Shown piece by piece: positions 41,901 through 55,617 of a stretch of 64,000 bases of DNA. The notes under the pieces are model-generated. The model was not told where the DNA came from. It did no database searches and saw nothing but the letters and a program-made list of their open reading frames with translations. The translations under genes and the position numbers were made by a program. Source of the DNA: Neocallimastix lanati (nom. inval.) (lineage: Eukaryota; Neocallimastigomycota; Neocallimastigomycetes; Neocallimastigales; Neocallimastigaceae); assembly GCA_016946835.1 (NCBI GenBank), contig JACVTC010000004.1, forward strand, positions 505,001-569,000, read 5' to 3'. Every line of letters begins with the position of its first letter. The first letter of the stretch is position 1.

Positions 41901-43680
41901 ATATAAATAAATAAATAAATATAATGAACAACAACCTTATTGAGGATTCTTAATGAAAGTTGATTTTGCTGTTAATAAATTTTAAGCCTTTTTTTTTTTT
42001 TTTTTTTTTTTTTGTTATTGTTGTTGTTGTTTAACTATAGAGAATAATATTTTTTATTATAAAAATATACAAAAAAAAAAAAAAGATTGATCAAATATTT
42101 TTATTTTAGAAAGGATAAAAAATAAAAATAAAAATTTATATAATCTGTTGTTATTGTGATATATTTTCTAATAAATGATTAATTATTATTCATTATTAAT
42201 TATTAATTAATCCTCAAGACTTTGAATGCTATAAAAAAAAAAAAAAAAAAAAAAGAATATAAGATTCATTAATAATAATTTATGACTTTCATAATCAATA
42301 AAAAATTAAATAATTAGAAAATAATAACTAAATAATTAAATATATAAAATATAAATAATTATTTAAAATATAAATAATTATTTAAAATATAAATAAATAA
42401 TTAAAATATAAATAAATAAATTAATAATTTATTATATCAATATTAATAAAATTTAAATCTAAAAAAAAAAAAAAAAAATAATTGAAAAGAAAAATAATTT
42501 ATTCGTTTCTCTTTCCTGTCACAGTTAAAATCCTTAATTGAAATGAAAAAAAAAACAAAAGATATAATTATATAAATATATATTACATATAAATAAAAGA
42601 TAAATAGATACATATGTATTATATATATACATATCTTTCTATCTATTATTTATATATATATATATATCTTTTCTTTTCTATTAAAATACTTTAAAATTTC
42701 AATTTTGAATAAATAAAAAAAAAAAAGAAAAAATAATTAATACTACTTGATTATATATAATAAAAACTAAAATAATTAACTGATAAAACTAATAAAATAA
42801 TAGAATAGTTGTAATTAATAATAAAAGATTATCACAAAGAATAATTTTGATCATTTTATAAATAATAAAAAAATAAAAGTAAAATAAATTACATATAAAT
42901 ATTATTCTTTCATTTAAATTCTCCCTATATTTCATTACTATCAGAATTTAATGAATATTTATTTATTTATTCATATACATTAATATTTATTCATTTACAT
43001 CAATATTTATTTATTCATTTACATTAATATTCATTTACATTCTAATTTTTTTAATTAATGAAAAATAAATGAATATATATAAATGAATTAATAAATATAT
43101 ATGTAAACAAATAATTGAATTTAGGAAAATCGTGCATGAAATAAATAGAAATTGCATGTATTGTAACACAAAAAAGGAAATTTATTAAGTTTAAACTTTT
43201 TTTTTTAAAAAAATGACAAAGATGGAAATGTTTTTTCTTTTTTAATTTAATTTTAATTTTTAATTTGATTTTTTTTTTTACAAAAAAAGAAAAGTTTAAA
43301 AAATAAACCTTAAATTTTATTATAAAGTATTTTATATTATTATTATTATTATTTAATATAGTTTACCATTTAAAATAGGTTATGCATGTAATTTATTACA
43401 ATATAAATATATATTAAGTAGTATATATTTTCTTATAAAGAAAATTTTATTAGAATTAAAAGAAAATATATGCTTCGTAAATAATGTGTTCCTATTTAAA
43501 TTGTTTTTTATTTATTTATTTATTTATTATTTTATTTATCTACTTAATTTATTGTATTGTATGTATTATATATTAATAAATTATTTTATCCATGAATGAA
43601 ATGTTACGCATATTTTCTTTATATTAATAAAAAATTTTTTTTTAAATCATCGAACTTTAGGGTTTGTTAATTTAAATAAC
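38984..43680. other. Gene-poor A+T-rich stretch
   Basis: No believable gene. TA tracts, AAATAAATA arrays (41810-41925) and A/T runs dominate. A TTTCTAAATAATA unit is repeated five or six times at about 39580-39660. The 60-codon minus frame at 41376-41558 is Ile/Tyr/Lys low complexity. Confidence 0.5.
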
Positions 43681-43827
43681 ATAATTGAATAATTGAATAA
43701 TTGAATAATTGAATAATTGAATAATTGAATAATTGAATAATTGAATAATTGAATAATTGAATAATTGAATAATTGAATAATTGAATAATTGAATAATTGA
43801 ATAATTGAATAATTGAATAATTGAATA
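43681..43827 (+). repeat. 9-bp minisatellite (ATAATTGAA)n, about 16 units
   Basis: Perfect tandem units without spacers, hence not a CRISPR array. Confidence 0.92.
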
Positions 43828-44304
43828 AAATAAATAAATAATAAATATATAAATAATAAATAAATAATGAATAGTAAATAATAAATAATATATAATATAT
43901 AATATATAATAAATAACTATAATTAAATAATAAATAATAAATAATATATAAAATAAAAATTAAGAAAAATAAAAGAATATTTATATAAAAATAAATAATA
44001 CACTAATACATATATGTTTGTTGAATATTAAACTTTTTATTCATATTCAATAAACCAAAAAATTTCAAAACTGATTAGAAAAAAAAATTTTTTTGATTGT
44101 TTTATAATAATTATAATATATGATGATACTTTCAGATGTATTTTCATTTAAAGTATCTCCTTATATATATATATATTGTACTTTAAATACAGCTAATCTA
44201 TTTTACAATTTCCATTTCATTTTATTTCTATCAATAATAAATATAGGGAAAAAAGAAGTAATAAAAATTTTATAAATAAATAAATATAATTATCCTTATT
44301 TAAA

Positions 44305-44336
<32 letters not shown>

Positions 44337-44763
44337 AAGCTAATAATAATTAATAAATAATATTTCTTTTTTTAAAAAAAATTTAAATTGATTAATAATA
44401 ATTATGGTTTAAATTTAGATAATTAAATCAATTTTTTTTTCTTTTCTTTCTTATAAAAAATTAACTATTAAAAAGAGTTCAAAGAAGAATTCGTCAAATG
44501 ATGAGATTGGGTTTTCCTTTTTTTTTACTTTTTTTAATAAAGTGAAAAGGTATCTAGCAAGAGAAAACATTTTTATTTTTTTTTTTTATTTATATAATAT
44601 GTATTTATAATAGTAAATCATATAGTTTAATAAACCATTTATATATATATATATATATATTAATGATAAAAGCTCATTAAGTTATCATAAATATATATAT
44701 ATTTTTCCCTTTCTTTTTTTTTATTTTATTTTTTTTTATTTTTATTAATACCTTAATCTTTTA
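43828..44763. other. Intergenic, low complexity
   Basis: A/T-rich simple sequence, no gene seen. Confidence 0.55.
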
Positions 44764-45310
44764 TATTACTTCGCCATTTATTTTATTTTATTTTATTTTA
44801 TTCAATCTGTACTTTATATTCATATTCTACTATTTATTTTATTTTATTTTATTTTATTTTATTTTATTTTATTCAATCTGTACTTTATATTCATATTCTA
44901 CTATTTATTTTATTTTATTTTATTTTATTCAATCTGTACTTTATATTCATATTCTACTATTTATTTTATTTTATTTTATTTTATTCAATCTGTACTTTAT
45001 ATTCATATTCTACTATTTATTTTATTTTATTTTATTCAACCTGTACTTTATATTCATATTCTACTATTTATTTTACTTTATTTTATTTTATTTTATTCAA
45101 TCTGTACTTTATATTCATATTCTACACTGTTTATTTTATTTTATTTTATTTTATTTTATTCAATCTATACTTTATATTCATATTCTACTATTTATTTTAT
45201 TTTTATTTTATTTTTATTTTATTTTATTTTATTTTATTTTATTTTATTCAATCTGTACTTTATATTTAATATTCTACTATTTATTTTATTTTATTTTATT
45301 TTATTTTATT
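44764..45310 (+). repeat. Long-unit minisatellite, eight copies
   Basis: Each unit has a conserved core, CAATCTGTACTTTATATTCA then TATTCTACTATT, followed by a variable number of TTTTA pentamers, so units range from about 50 to 90 bases. Cores begin near 44805, 44869, 44929, 44986, 45037, 45098, 45160 and 45248. Point variants (CAACCTG, CAATCTATAC, TACACTG) distinguish individual copies. Confidence 0.9.
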
Positions 45311-48300
45311 TTTTTATTACTAATATTATTATTATTATTTTTTTTTTTTTTGCTTTTAAATTAATTTCTTCTCCTTTCTTATAAATATATATATATATAT
45401 AAATAAAAGCAATAAATCATAATCATAATAATATTAAATAAAGTTTTTATTTTAATTTATTATTTTTTTTCTTATTATTCCTTTGGTTAGATGGTATTCC
45501 TTTCTGGGGGATGGATGAGTAAAATTATTTCAATCAATAATAGATATATATATATTTTTTTTCTTTATATAATTTAATCTAAAAATTACATATATATATT
45601 ATATAATTTAAAATAAAATTTGTTTCATTTTTATATCTATTTATTATTATTATTATTATTATTATATGAACAATTTACATAATAAAAAAAAATACCTTGG
45701 TAAAAAAAGAAATATATTATTATTATTATTATTATTATTATGTATATTAAATGAAAATGATACTTTTGAAATAAAAAAAAAAGTTTCTATGAATCCTATT
45801 ATAAAAAATAAAATTTATATATATAATGGATAGAAAAATTAAAAGAAGAAAACCTCAATCTGTAATAAAAAAAAAAAAGAAGAATAAAAAAAAAAAAAAA
45901 TGATTTATAGAATAAAGTCATCCATATCACATAATTTTTTTTTTTTTTTACTTTTATATATAACTTATATAAAATAGACCTCGGGTTCCAATTTTCATTA
46001 TAATAATAAGGATTACGATCATGTAATTTGTAATCATCTAATCTAGAGAATGTGTGCAGAGAAAGTCAACCATTAGGAAGTAGGTACTAGGTTCCCCAGA
46101 AGATTACACCAAAACCTATATATATACTGACTAAGCCATTTACTTTATAAAAGTTAACATTATTTCTAAGTGCTATATATTTAAAGTGAAAGAATCATTT
46201 ATCATTTAAAAAATGTTATATAATACGTAATGATTAAATCATAAATGTTAAGATATTAAATTTTAATTATTTTATTATTATTTTTTTTTAATATTAATTA
46301 TTATTATAAGATACTATTATTCTGATTTTTTTTTTTTAATTTCACTTCATTGTACGATTCCCTATAGAATATATATATATCTACTATATCTACTCTATAA
46401 TTTTTTTTTATCATCTTACACATTATATTCCTTTTTGAATAATACTTCTTCATTATCTTTTCCTATTTCACTTTCCATTCAAAGAAATATATACATGAAC
46501 ATCTATCAACCATATTGGTATACACCTAACATAAACTATATATAGACACAAAATATATAATTTTGAAATATTTATATTATATAAGATATAATGTAATTAT
46601 TGAGAAGCCTTCTTTATTTATTTATATTATTTAAAATAGTGTTACAGTTAACATATATTAAATAAACTAATTAATTCTATATCAAATAAATTAAAATAAA
46701 ATAATAATATCATTAAAAAATAATATTTTATTTATATTTTCGAATTTATAAAACTATTTTTTATATAAATAATTTATCTATTTATTTATCTATTTATTTA
46801 TTTATATATTTATTTAAATATAAAAAATAATAAAAAAAATATGGCAAATTCAATGTAGTACAAAAAATAAATATAAATAAAATTTTTAATTTTTTTTTTT
46901 TTTTTTTTTTAATATATTCATTTTATCCATCTATAAATAATTACAGTAATAGAGAAGAAGAAGAAGAAGAAGAAGAAGAAAAGGAATATATAAAAAAAAA
47001 ATATAAAAAAAAATTTTTTTTATTTAAATAGATATATATAATTTATATATAATGAATAATAAGAATTTAATAATAACAATAATATAAATTATTATATCAT
47101 TTATATTATTATATCATTTATATTATATTATTATTTAATTTAGTTTAAAATAATTTTAGTTTATAAAATTAACTGTAAATATTAAAAATATTAAAAAAAA
47201 AAAAAAAAAAAAAGATATTAGTAAATTTAAAAAATAATAATAATATTAATATTTCTTTTAAAATAAGAAATTTACTATTTACTATTTGTATATTTATTTA
47301 TAATATATATTTATATATTAATTTGGAATATTTATATATTTTTAATACTAATAATATTTATATATTTATATATTTATAAATTTATAAAATTTATTTAATA
47401 TTTATAAAATAATAATTTTTATTAATACTTTAATTTTTTTCATATAATTTAAATATTTAAATAGATAAAAAAAAAAAAAATTTTTTTTCACCAATTTAGT
47501 AATTAATCATGGCTTAACTTAATTTAAAAATGTTTACGCTTAAATAATAAATAATAAATATATAAAATATTAATATTAATATTTAATTATTATTATTATT
47601 ATTATTATTGATTATTATTATTTTATTATTATTATTATTAAATATTAATTATCAATTATTAATTATTAATTATTAAATTATTATTGTAGTTTATAGTTAC
47701 AGTAAATCAATTATTTTATTCAATTTTTTTTTTCTCAAAGTATTAGAACTTATTATTATTTGCTTATTATGGCTTTTATTTATTTATTATAATTACTATT
47801 TATTTATTTCTTTATTTATAATGATTATGATTATGATTATGATTATTTGTATTAACATCATTAAATTTTTTTATTCTCAAATTCTTTATTAATTTTTTTT
47901 TTTTTTTTTTTATTTTATTTTTGTATGTTGGTTTATTGTGAAAAAAAGAAATTTTTTAAATAGTCTTAAAAAAAAAAAAAAAATAAAAAAGAAAAAAAAG
48001 AAAAAAATATTATTTAAATGTTCTTAAAGGTAAAATATTTTTATATGAATATAAAGATTAAAAGTTTTATATATCTTTAAAATAAATACATAAATAAAAA
48101 TATTCTTATTCTTTAAAAATAAAGTATTATTTAAATAAAACTTTCAGAAAAGTAAAAAAAAAAAAAATTTTTTTTTATTAACCTTTTTTTTTTAATAATT
48201 TAACTTTTTCATTAATATATTTATAAAAAAGATAATACGCCACATGACAAAAATGAAAAAATAAAGAATACCTCATTTATTATAATTTTTATATATTTAT

Positions 48301-48399
48301 GTTTATTTATTTATTATGCCTTTCATGAACAATCAGGAGAAAAACTAATAAAAATTTTATCAACAAATTGAATGTACTGTAATCTAAATTCTTCAGAAT
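45311..48399. other. Gene-poor stretch with one coding-like island
   Basis: Mostly simple sequence, including (GAA)n at about 46955-46980. At 45974-46118 a GC-richer patch reads on the minus strand as L-D-D-Y-K-L-H-D-R-N-P-Y-Y-Y-N-E-N-W-N-P between a possible AG acceptor (about 46046) and a GTCTAT donor-like site. It could be a lone exon or a relic; no partner exons were found with confidence. Confidence 0.4.
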
Positions 48400-48771
48400 T
48401 TGGGACATAAAAAATATCCAGTGTGGAAAAACCCGGTGTTACTTTCACCACAATTTAAGGACAGCATGTTGAGCAATCTTCTTGATACCAATTTACTTTT
48501 ATCATATGATTTCATATCAGATTTGAATCCACACTTAATTTATCCAATCTTAAAAAAAAAAAAAAAAGAAAAAAAAAGTAAAATCTAAAAGAAAATTGTG
48601 AATATTTTAGTGATCGACGTTGAATAAAAAAATTTAAAAATTCATGAATTCAGTTAATCGAATGGCCGGAGTACTTTGAATAATGAATATTTTTCCAATG
48701 AAATTTCCAGTATTTTTTTTTCTTTTCAAAGTAAATGTATTATTGTGCTCTCAAATATTGTTAAAATCTAT

Positions 48772-48812
<41 letters not shown>

Positions 48813-48858
48813 CCAAAGTAAATGTATTATTGTACTCTCAAATATTGTTAAAATCCAT

Positions 48859-48889
<31 letters not shown>

Positions 48890-48966
48890 CTATTGTTCAT
48901 GAATATTGTAAAAAGTGTAGGAATATTATATTTTTCTGTTGTCCATGAATATTGTAAAAAGTGTAG

Positions 48967-49011
<45 letters not shown>

Positions 49012-49086
49012 TTAACTAAATGAGAGAAAAAATAATACAAGAAAATTCTTTCCACTTTTTAAGCATCGATTTTATTCGTCTTAGCA

Positions 49087-49130
<44 letters not shown>

Positions 49131-49692
49131 AGCTAAAGGGAAATAATAATTTATTGAAAAGGTATTCCAAGATAGGTATATTGATTTAGTGTTCGGTAAA
49201 TGATTCATGCCATGTTTTCAATTTTTAGAAATTTTCATAAATTCATGTCTTGAAGGTATAAAAGTTCTTTTGTTTTTTTTAACAAACTATTACCAAAGTG
49301 TGGTACATTTACAAAAAAAAATTTTTTTTTATAGGTCATTTTCATTTTTAATAGTCCTTTCCATCATAAGCTTTATTTAAAAAAGTTTTTAAAGAGAGGA
49401 TTTTGTAGGGGGGGGGGGGAAAGGGGGAGCTGACAAAAACAAATATCATTTGCAAATAGATCAACACAACACCATCTTTTTTTTTTTTTTTCTCAATTTT
49501 CAGTATTCAGTATTCAGTTTTCAGTTTCATCATACCCTATCTATCTCTTGAATTTATTAAATAGGTGATAAAGGGACAACCTATGGCGAATACCATGATG
49601 TATTGAAAATTCTTTTAAAAATTTACCATTAAAGTTTACAAGAGCTTTCAAAGTAAGATATAAATTAGTAATGAACTGAAGGCACTTACCCC

Positions 49693-49745
<53 letters not shown>
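48400..49745. other. Unresolved relic-like stretch with local duplications
   Basis: Composition is less A+T-biased than the desert to the left but no frame is long. A 62-codon plus frame at 48400-48588 resembles nothing I know. Two 46-base copies (48727-48772 and 48814-48859) and two roughly 35-base copies (48893-48926 and 48937-48972) form adjacent duplications separated by T runs and a TA tract. A G12 run followed by AAA-G5 sits at 49408-49427. An A52 run is at 49694-49745. Some of this may be the 5' part or LTR side of the copia relic that follows. Confidence 0.4.
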
Positions 49746-49747
<2 letters not shown>

Positions 49748-49797
49748 AATATCATAAAGTTTTGTTAAGTATTTTATAAATTGGAATTAAATCATAA

Positions 49798-49835
<38 letters not shown>

Positions 49836-50833
49836 GTCAAAAAAAAAAAAAAACCAATAAGCGAAAATTGATATTGGTGGTAGTAGCAAATATTCAAATG
49901 AGAACTTTGAAGACTGAAGTGGAGAAAGGTTCCATGTGAACAGCAGTTGGACATGGGTAAGTCGATCATTAAAAAAATATATAGAAATAAATATTCATGA
50001 ATATTTCCTTCATAAAGAGTTCTCATCATAAAATAAAAAAAAAATCGAAAAAAAAATGAACTTAATAAAATATAATAAATAAAGACTCAAAAAATATTAA
50101 TTTCTATAAATTGTTGTTGTATTATAATAAAATAATAAAAAATATATATAATTTATTTTTATTTTTTTTGAAATTTTTACATTAATATTGTTTTTAAATA
50201 TAGTAGTTTAATGACATTGTACATTATACTATATTATTAAATGTAAACAATTTCTCTTTAATAATAATGTTAAACTATTACAGAAAAAAATGATTATAAA
50301 TGACATGTAATGACATATTCTTAAATGAATAGGTCTTGCTAAATTTAAAAGAAATAAAATAAATAAATAATCACATAATAAAATGTAAAGTATCATTTCT
50401 GATTTAAAATGTTTCATATTTAACAGATTAAGAGTCTCACTGATTCAATAATTCATTAACAATTGTTAATATCAAAATTCAATATATAAAATACTAAACA
50501 TTCATTAAATATTAAAATAAAGAAGTATTAACAGTCACATTAAAATGATTAAATAGGAAAATTCAACAATTACTGGAAGTTTCTTAAATAATTTCAATAA
50601 ATACAAAAAATAAAAAAAAAATACAATCAATACAGAAAAGACAACAAATACATTCAGCACATCAATAAAATAATAAATAATGTTTTTGTTGAAGTAGAAC
50701 CTCCAAATATTCAAACAAATACAATTAATAAATTTTATATGGTCGATATCAAGGAAGAAATCTGGCAATTCGAAAATTAAAAATTTAACAAAGTCCGAAA
50801 AATGGGAAAATTCCAATATAACTTCAATAAAAG

Positions 50834-50870
<37 letters not shown>

Positions 50871-52248
50871 AAAGAAAATAATTCCAACGAATACTACCAT
50901 TAGTTGCCATAAAAATGGGACTACGGATAACTGTTTTTTTTTTTTTCAACTTATTAAATTCACCAAAGAATAACTATAGAGGGGGAGAAAAAGAAAAATA
51001 GTAATAATAAATCAAGAAATAAATAAAAAAAAATAAAAAGAACATCTTTAAGTAGGAAAGGTAATAAACAAAGAAACTTCAAATCTTACTAATTTCAAAT
51101 ATGAAAAACAAAATAATTCAGATTCAGATTCAGATATAAATTCATTATTCGTCTTCTGTTTCAATATAACAACCAATATTATAGAAGACAATTACAATAA
51201 ATCATTCAATAACTCTAAGGAACATGAAAGTAAATAAAATAAAGAACGAAATCTAAAAAAGAAGAAAAATAATGATAAAAGAAGATAACAATAACAAGTC
51301 ATGGATCATTGACAGTAGAACAGGGATTAACTTATCCAAGAAAAAAAAATAAAATATATATATATAATATATAAACACTATTAAATATTGAAGAGGTTTC
51401 TAATAGAGGGATTTACAATACCTGAATGGACAATCCAATAAAATATACGAAAAAAAAAAAAAGGTTATGTCCAAAGGAATATATAAAAAATAATATACTT
51501 TTTATTGGTGAAGTATTATATTTAATGCTCCAAAACATAAAAAATAATTTAATTTCTACTCATTATCTATGTAAAAAAAAAAAAAAGATTTTAAATTAGA
51601 AATGAAAATGTGCAATAATAAAGATGGAGTCCAAATATTTAAAAAAAATTAATAATTAATTACTACTATCTATACAAACGATGAAAACCAGTTTTAACTT
51701 TTTAATACATGATTAATACAAGATATAAATATATATATATTTTTAGAAAAACAACAACATTATGGAAGAAAAGAAATTACATATATAAAATTGTAAAGAA
51801 TGTAAAATTATTCAACAAAACAATCAACAAAAGTACTTTACCATTACAAATCGTGCATATTGATTATTGTTTGGACCACTTAAGCATGCACCATCATTTA
51901 GTGGATACAAATATTATATAATGATTATTGCATTTATTGATGACTACAGTAGAAATTGTTGGATTTATTTATTTTAAGCAGAAATCTGAGGTAATATAAG
52001 AATTTATTGAGTTTCATCAACGTATGAAAAATACTTGTAATTACAACATAAAGGAAGTAAAATCGGATAACGGTTTTAGAATACAATAATTCTAATTTTT
52101 TTTTTTGAATTATCTTTTAAAAAAAAAATAAAAAAAAAAAAAAAAAAAAAAAAAAAACAAGATATTCCATTTAATTATTCTACACCAGATAATCCTGTAT
52201 ACAAAATGGTCTTACCGAAAAGAATTAATCAGACATTAGATAACTGCA

Positions 52249-52286
<38 letters not shown>

Positions 52287-53469
52287 CATTACTTCAGTGC
52301 TGCTAAATTATCTTCTCTCTTGTGGGAGGAAAAGCTACTAAATGTGTATGTACGTTGTACAATTTAAAATTCCACATCAGTGGAAATTAATGTTAAAAAT
52401 TCCCCAAAAAAGAAGTTTTTTTTTTTTTCAATAAGAATATTGATATTAATATATCTAAACTTAATAAAGTTTTTCGATGCAAAGTATTTTATTTTATTTT
52501 TTTTTACTTAATAGATACAAACAGGAAAATTTTGAAAATACTACAAAATTAGTTTTTTTTTTTTTTAGGATATTCTTCTGACTCACCTGGTTATCATGCC
52601 CGCGACATTACTTCAAAATCAATAATAAATTATCCCCAAGATGCATTTAATTCAATGAATGTTCATTAAGCTCACTGAGCACATCGTTTTTTTTTTTCAT
52701 TCTTATAAATAAATTTAGGGAGGGGGAGGCGAAACAGCAATTTATGAAATAAAAACCGGATCAAAAATTAACTGAAAAATCAATGAGGAAAAAAAACACC
52801 AAAATTCAAATATTGAAAATATTTATTTAAAATTACCATCAAATAAAAAAAAAAATGCCAAAATTCTACATGAAAATAATGAAAATTACTGGTATTTTTT
52901 TAATATAGATAACGATAAAAAAAAATATAAAACGATAAAACGGGTTATAAAAATAATAACAAAAAATTACAAATCTTATTATGAATATAATGAATAATGT
53001 TAATATTAAAAAAAATTATGAAAAAATAAAAATACTCAAAAATGAATTAAACCACTCAATGTTAAATAGGTTTTTTTTTATTTATATTTATTTAATTTTT
53101 TATTAAAGATAATGGAATATATAGAGAGCAAAAAGATTGGTCGTCAGAGTTTTTTCGCCATATTAAAGGAATTGAATTGTATAGCCTGTACCTATTCATT
53201 CTCCTAACGATAAGTTTTTTAGAATTTAACAATTACTATTGTCCTCAATAGTATAAACGGGATTTAAGACAAATCGATATTAAAGTCTACCTAACTTTGA
53301 ATTCTAATATAGAGGTGAAAATTTATGTTCAAAAATTCTAATAGGTAATAATAAAAAAAAAAATCTTAAATTACAAAAAATTTGGATTGGATTATTACAA
53401 CAGGCGCTCCATGGACTCAAAACCAGATGGAAGACAGTAATTTTATGAAATCATGGAAATTAATTATTC

Positions 53470-53515
<46 letters not shown>

Positions 53516-53700
53516 CCTTGTGAACCACAAAAGCCGAATACTCAAGATTTTAATAGAACTGTTCAAAACTAGCTATATGAATTGAAAAAAAAAATTAGTA
53601 AATGAATTATTCAAAAAGAAAAAAAAAACATTAGAATTAATATTAGAATAGATAATGAGCCTTTGTAAGGATATAGCCTGAAAGTGAAAAAAAAAAAAAA
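49746..53700 (+). mobile_element. Ty1/copia retrotransposon, heavily decayed
   Basis: Pol signatures occur in order on the plus strand, in shifting frames. The protease has S-W-I-I-D-S-R-T-G (51299), normally W-I-I-D-S-G. A protease-to-integrase linker motif, V-L-Y-L-M-L-Q-N-I-K-N-N-L-I-S, lies at 51510. Integrase shows P-L-Q-I-V-H-I-D (about 51843), F-I-D-D-Y-S-R-N-C-W-I-Y (about 51934), V-K-S-D-N-G (about 52056), then P-K-R-I-N-Q-T-L-D-N (about 52215) where the family has A-E-R-x-N-R-T-L. G-Y-S-S-D-S-P-G-Y lies at about 52569. Reverse transcriptase shows R-D-L-R-Q-I-D-I-K (about 53258) and A-L-H-G-L-K (about 53403). A and T runs are inserted between motifs. The gag part (about 49750-51250) is inferred from position only. 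LTRs were not found. Confidence 0.75.
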
Positions 53701-54255
53701 AAAGGAACGATAAAATTATATGCAAGTATATGAAATATGTTCAAGATGAAAATTATTAAAAAAAAATTAATATATATAAATAAACACATAATAAAATAAA
53801 AGGATCATTACATATTAAGTGTTACATTTTAGAAATTGTTTATATTAATGTTTATTTTATTTTCTTTTTTTTTTATTTATATTTTTATTTATATAAGAAA
53901 TCAACTATAATTTCCAAAGAAATTTAAAAAAATTTCAAATCTAAATTTAATAATATATATGTATATATATTAAGTTTTTTATTTTTTTTTATTGTTATGT
54001 AGTTATTATTTATTATAATTAAAAAAAAATGAAAATTGTTTTAAATTAAGTAAATAGAAAAACAATAAAATAAAATACTAAACCAAAAATTGATGATGCG
54101 AAAATTAAAAAAATAAAAAAATAAAAAATAAAAAAATTAAAAAAAAAATAAAAAATATAAAAAAAAACTATTTAGATAATTTATAAAAATATATAAAATT
54201 GTTTTATCTTCAAAATACTATCTTTTGTGCTTTTTTTTTTTTCAAAAAAAATTAT
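53701..54255. other. Intergenic, low complexity
   Basis: A/T-rich sequence holding the 3' side of the next minus-strand gene. No gene seen. Confidence 0.55.
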
Positions 54256-54635
54256 TCAAAGGTCTTTTTTTTTTTCATCAATTGGAATGAATGAATGTTC
54301 TCCTTCTGGAATAATTTCATTATAGGATGGTAAATTATTTTCTTCAGTAGTAATATTTGTATTCATATCATTAAGTGCAGCTTTACCATGAGTAGATCTA
54401 ATTTGATCATATGAAATATTCGTAATATCATTATTGGCATTGGTATTGACAGGGGCATTAGTATTATCAATGGTATTATTAATACCAGAATTAGAATTTA
54501 TATTAACATCTCTATAATTATTAAATCCTTGAGATGATGGTGAAGTCGTAGTGGTGGTAAATGGAGGTAAGTTTGAATTATAATTTGGTGGTAAGGGAGT
54601 ATTATTCCAATTATTGAAACTGTTATTGTTGTAGC

Positions 54636-54679
<44 letters not shown>

Positions 54680-55617
54680 TGAGGTTGATGTGAAATTGGT
54701 GAAGCCATGTTATGATTAATAGAATTAGGATCATAATAAGTATTATTTTCTAAAGAAGAAAATTGAAGATTTTGTTGAGTAATATCTGCTGTATTATTTA
54801 AAATCTGTTCTGTATTTTCATTTGCATTTGCACTATCACGCTTATATACAATAAATGATTTTTTATTACCAGCGCTATCGTCATGTTTATAGATCGTCGT
54901 GGCGATATTGTCCTCTGGGTTAACATCAAATTGTAAAGTTCCATTTCGGTCGTCATTATTTCTTTTTTTATTTCTTCTGGTTAAGAGAAGTAAAAATACA
55001 CTACCTAAAACTATAAGACCACCAATGGGGGCTAAAATATAAATTAGTTTTTTATCTCCTGGTTCACTTTCAACATTTCCTTTTGGATCTCCTGTACTAT
55101 AAGTTTCCATTGTAGTAGAAGAAGGAGTTCTAATACTAGTAGGTTCATGCTCGGAAGTAATTATACTCTCTTTTGGTTGTATTACAACAGAAGTTGGTAA
55201 TGAAATTACTGATGAAATTACTGATGTACTACTACTAACTACGACTGTATCCTCATCCTTACCTTTTTTTTCAATTTCATCAGTTTGAGGTTCTTCATAT
55301 GGGTCATTCTCTATACAACATAAAAAATCATTTGCTCCTGGACAAAATCCTGTATAAGTAGTACCAGTACATTTTGATTTGAAGGTGCATGAACCGGTTT
55401 TACCTTTCACCGTACAAGACTTATTACAACATTTAACATTATTTGGATCATTTGGACAAAACCCACTTTTAAAGGTACCTCCTGCAGCAGTACATTTTTG
55501 AGAATCAACACAAACTCCAGAACTATTAGTACAAGGACCATTAACATAACCTTCTATCCATGGAATTTCCAAAAATACTAATAATAATACTATTATGGGT
55601 GATAAAAAAACATACAT
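54256..55617 (-). CDS. Type I membrane protein with two six-cysteine repeats, paralogue 1
   Basis: Single exon, 453 residues. The signal peptide is residues 1-23, ending I-E-G. The ectodomain has repeat 1 (29-64), C-x6-C-x5-C-x11-C-x8-C-C, and repeat 2 (68-101), C-x8-C-x5-C-x8-C-x7-C-C. These resemble the small Cys-rich modules (G-x-C-x5-C...G-x-C-P...C-C) attached to fungal lysozymes and other secreted proteins. A Ser/Thr-rich stalk (about 102-189) and one membrane segment (about 191-212, stop signal R-R-N-K-K-R) follow. The cytosolic tail has N-P-E-D-N-I-A-T, I-V-Y-K-R, D-I-T-Q-Q, a poly-Asn run, N-N-W-N-N, and L-P-S-Y-N-E-I near the C-terminus. The layout recalls wall sensors or receptors. 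Ligand and function are unknown. Two close relatives lie upstream on the same strand. Confidence 0.9.

Noticed and set aside
43681-45310. Possible CRISPR-like array
   Set aside because: Tandem units without unique spacers of constant length, in a eukaryotic genome.
50535-50900. Minus-strand 121-codon Phe/Ile-rich frame
   Set aside because: Driven by A/T runs, opposite to the copia relic, with no recognisable motif.
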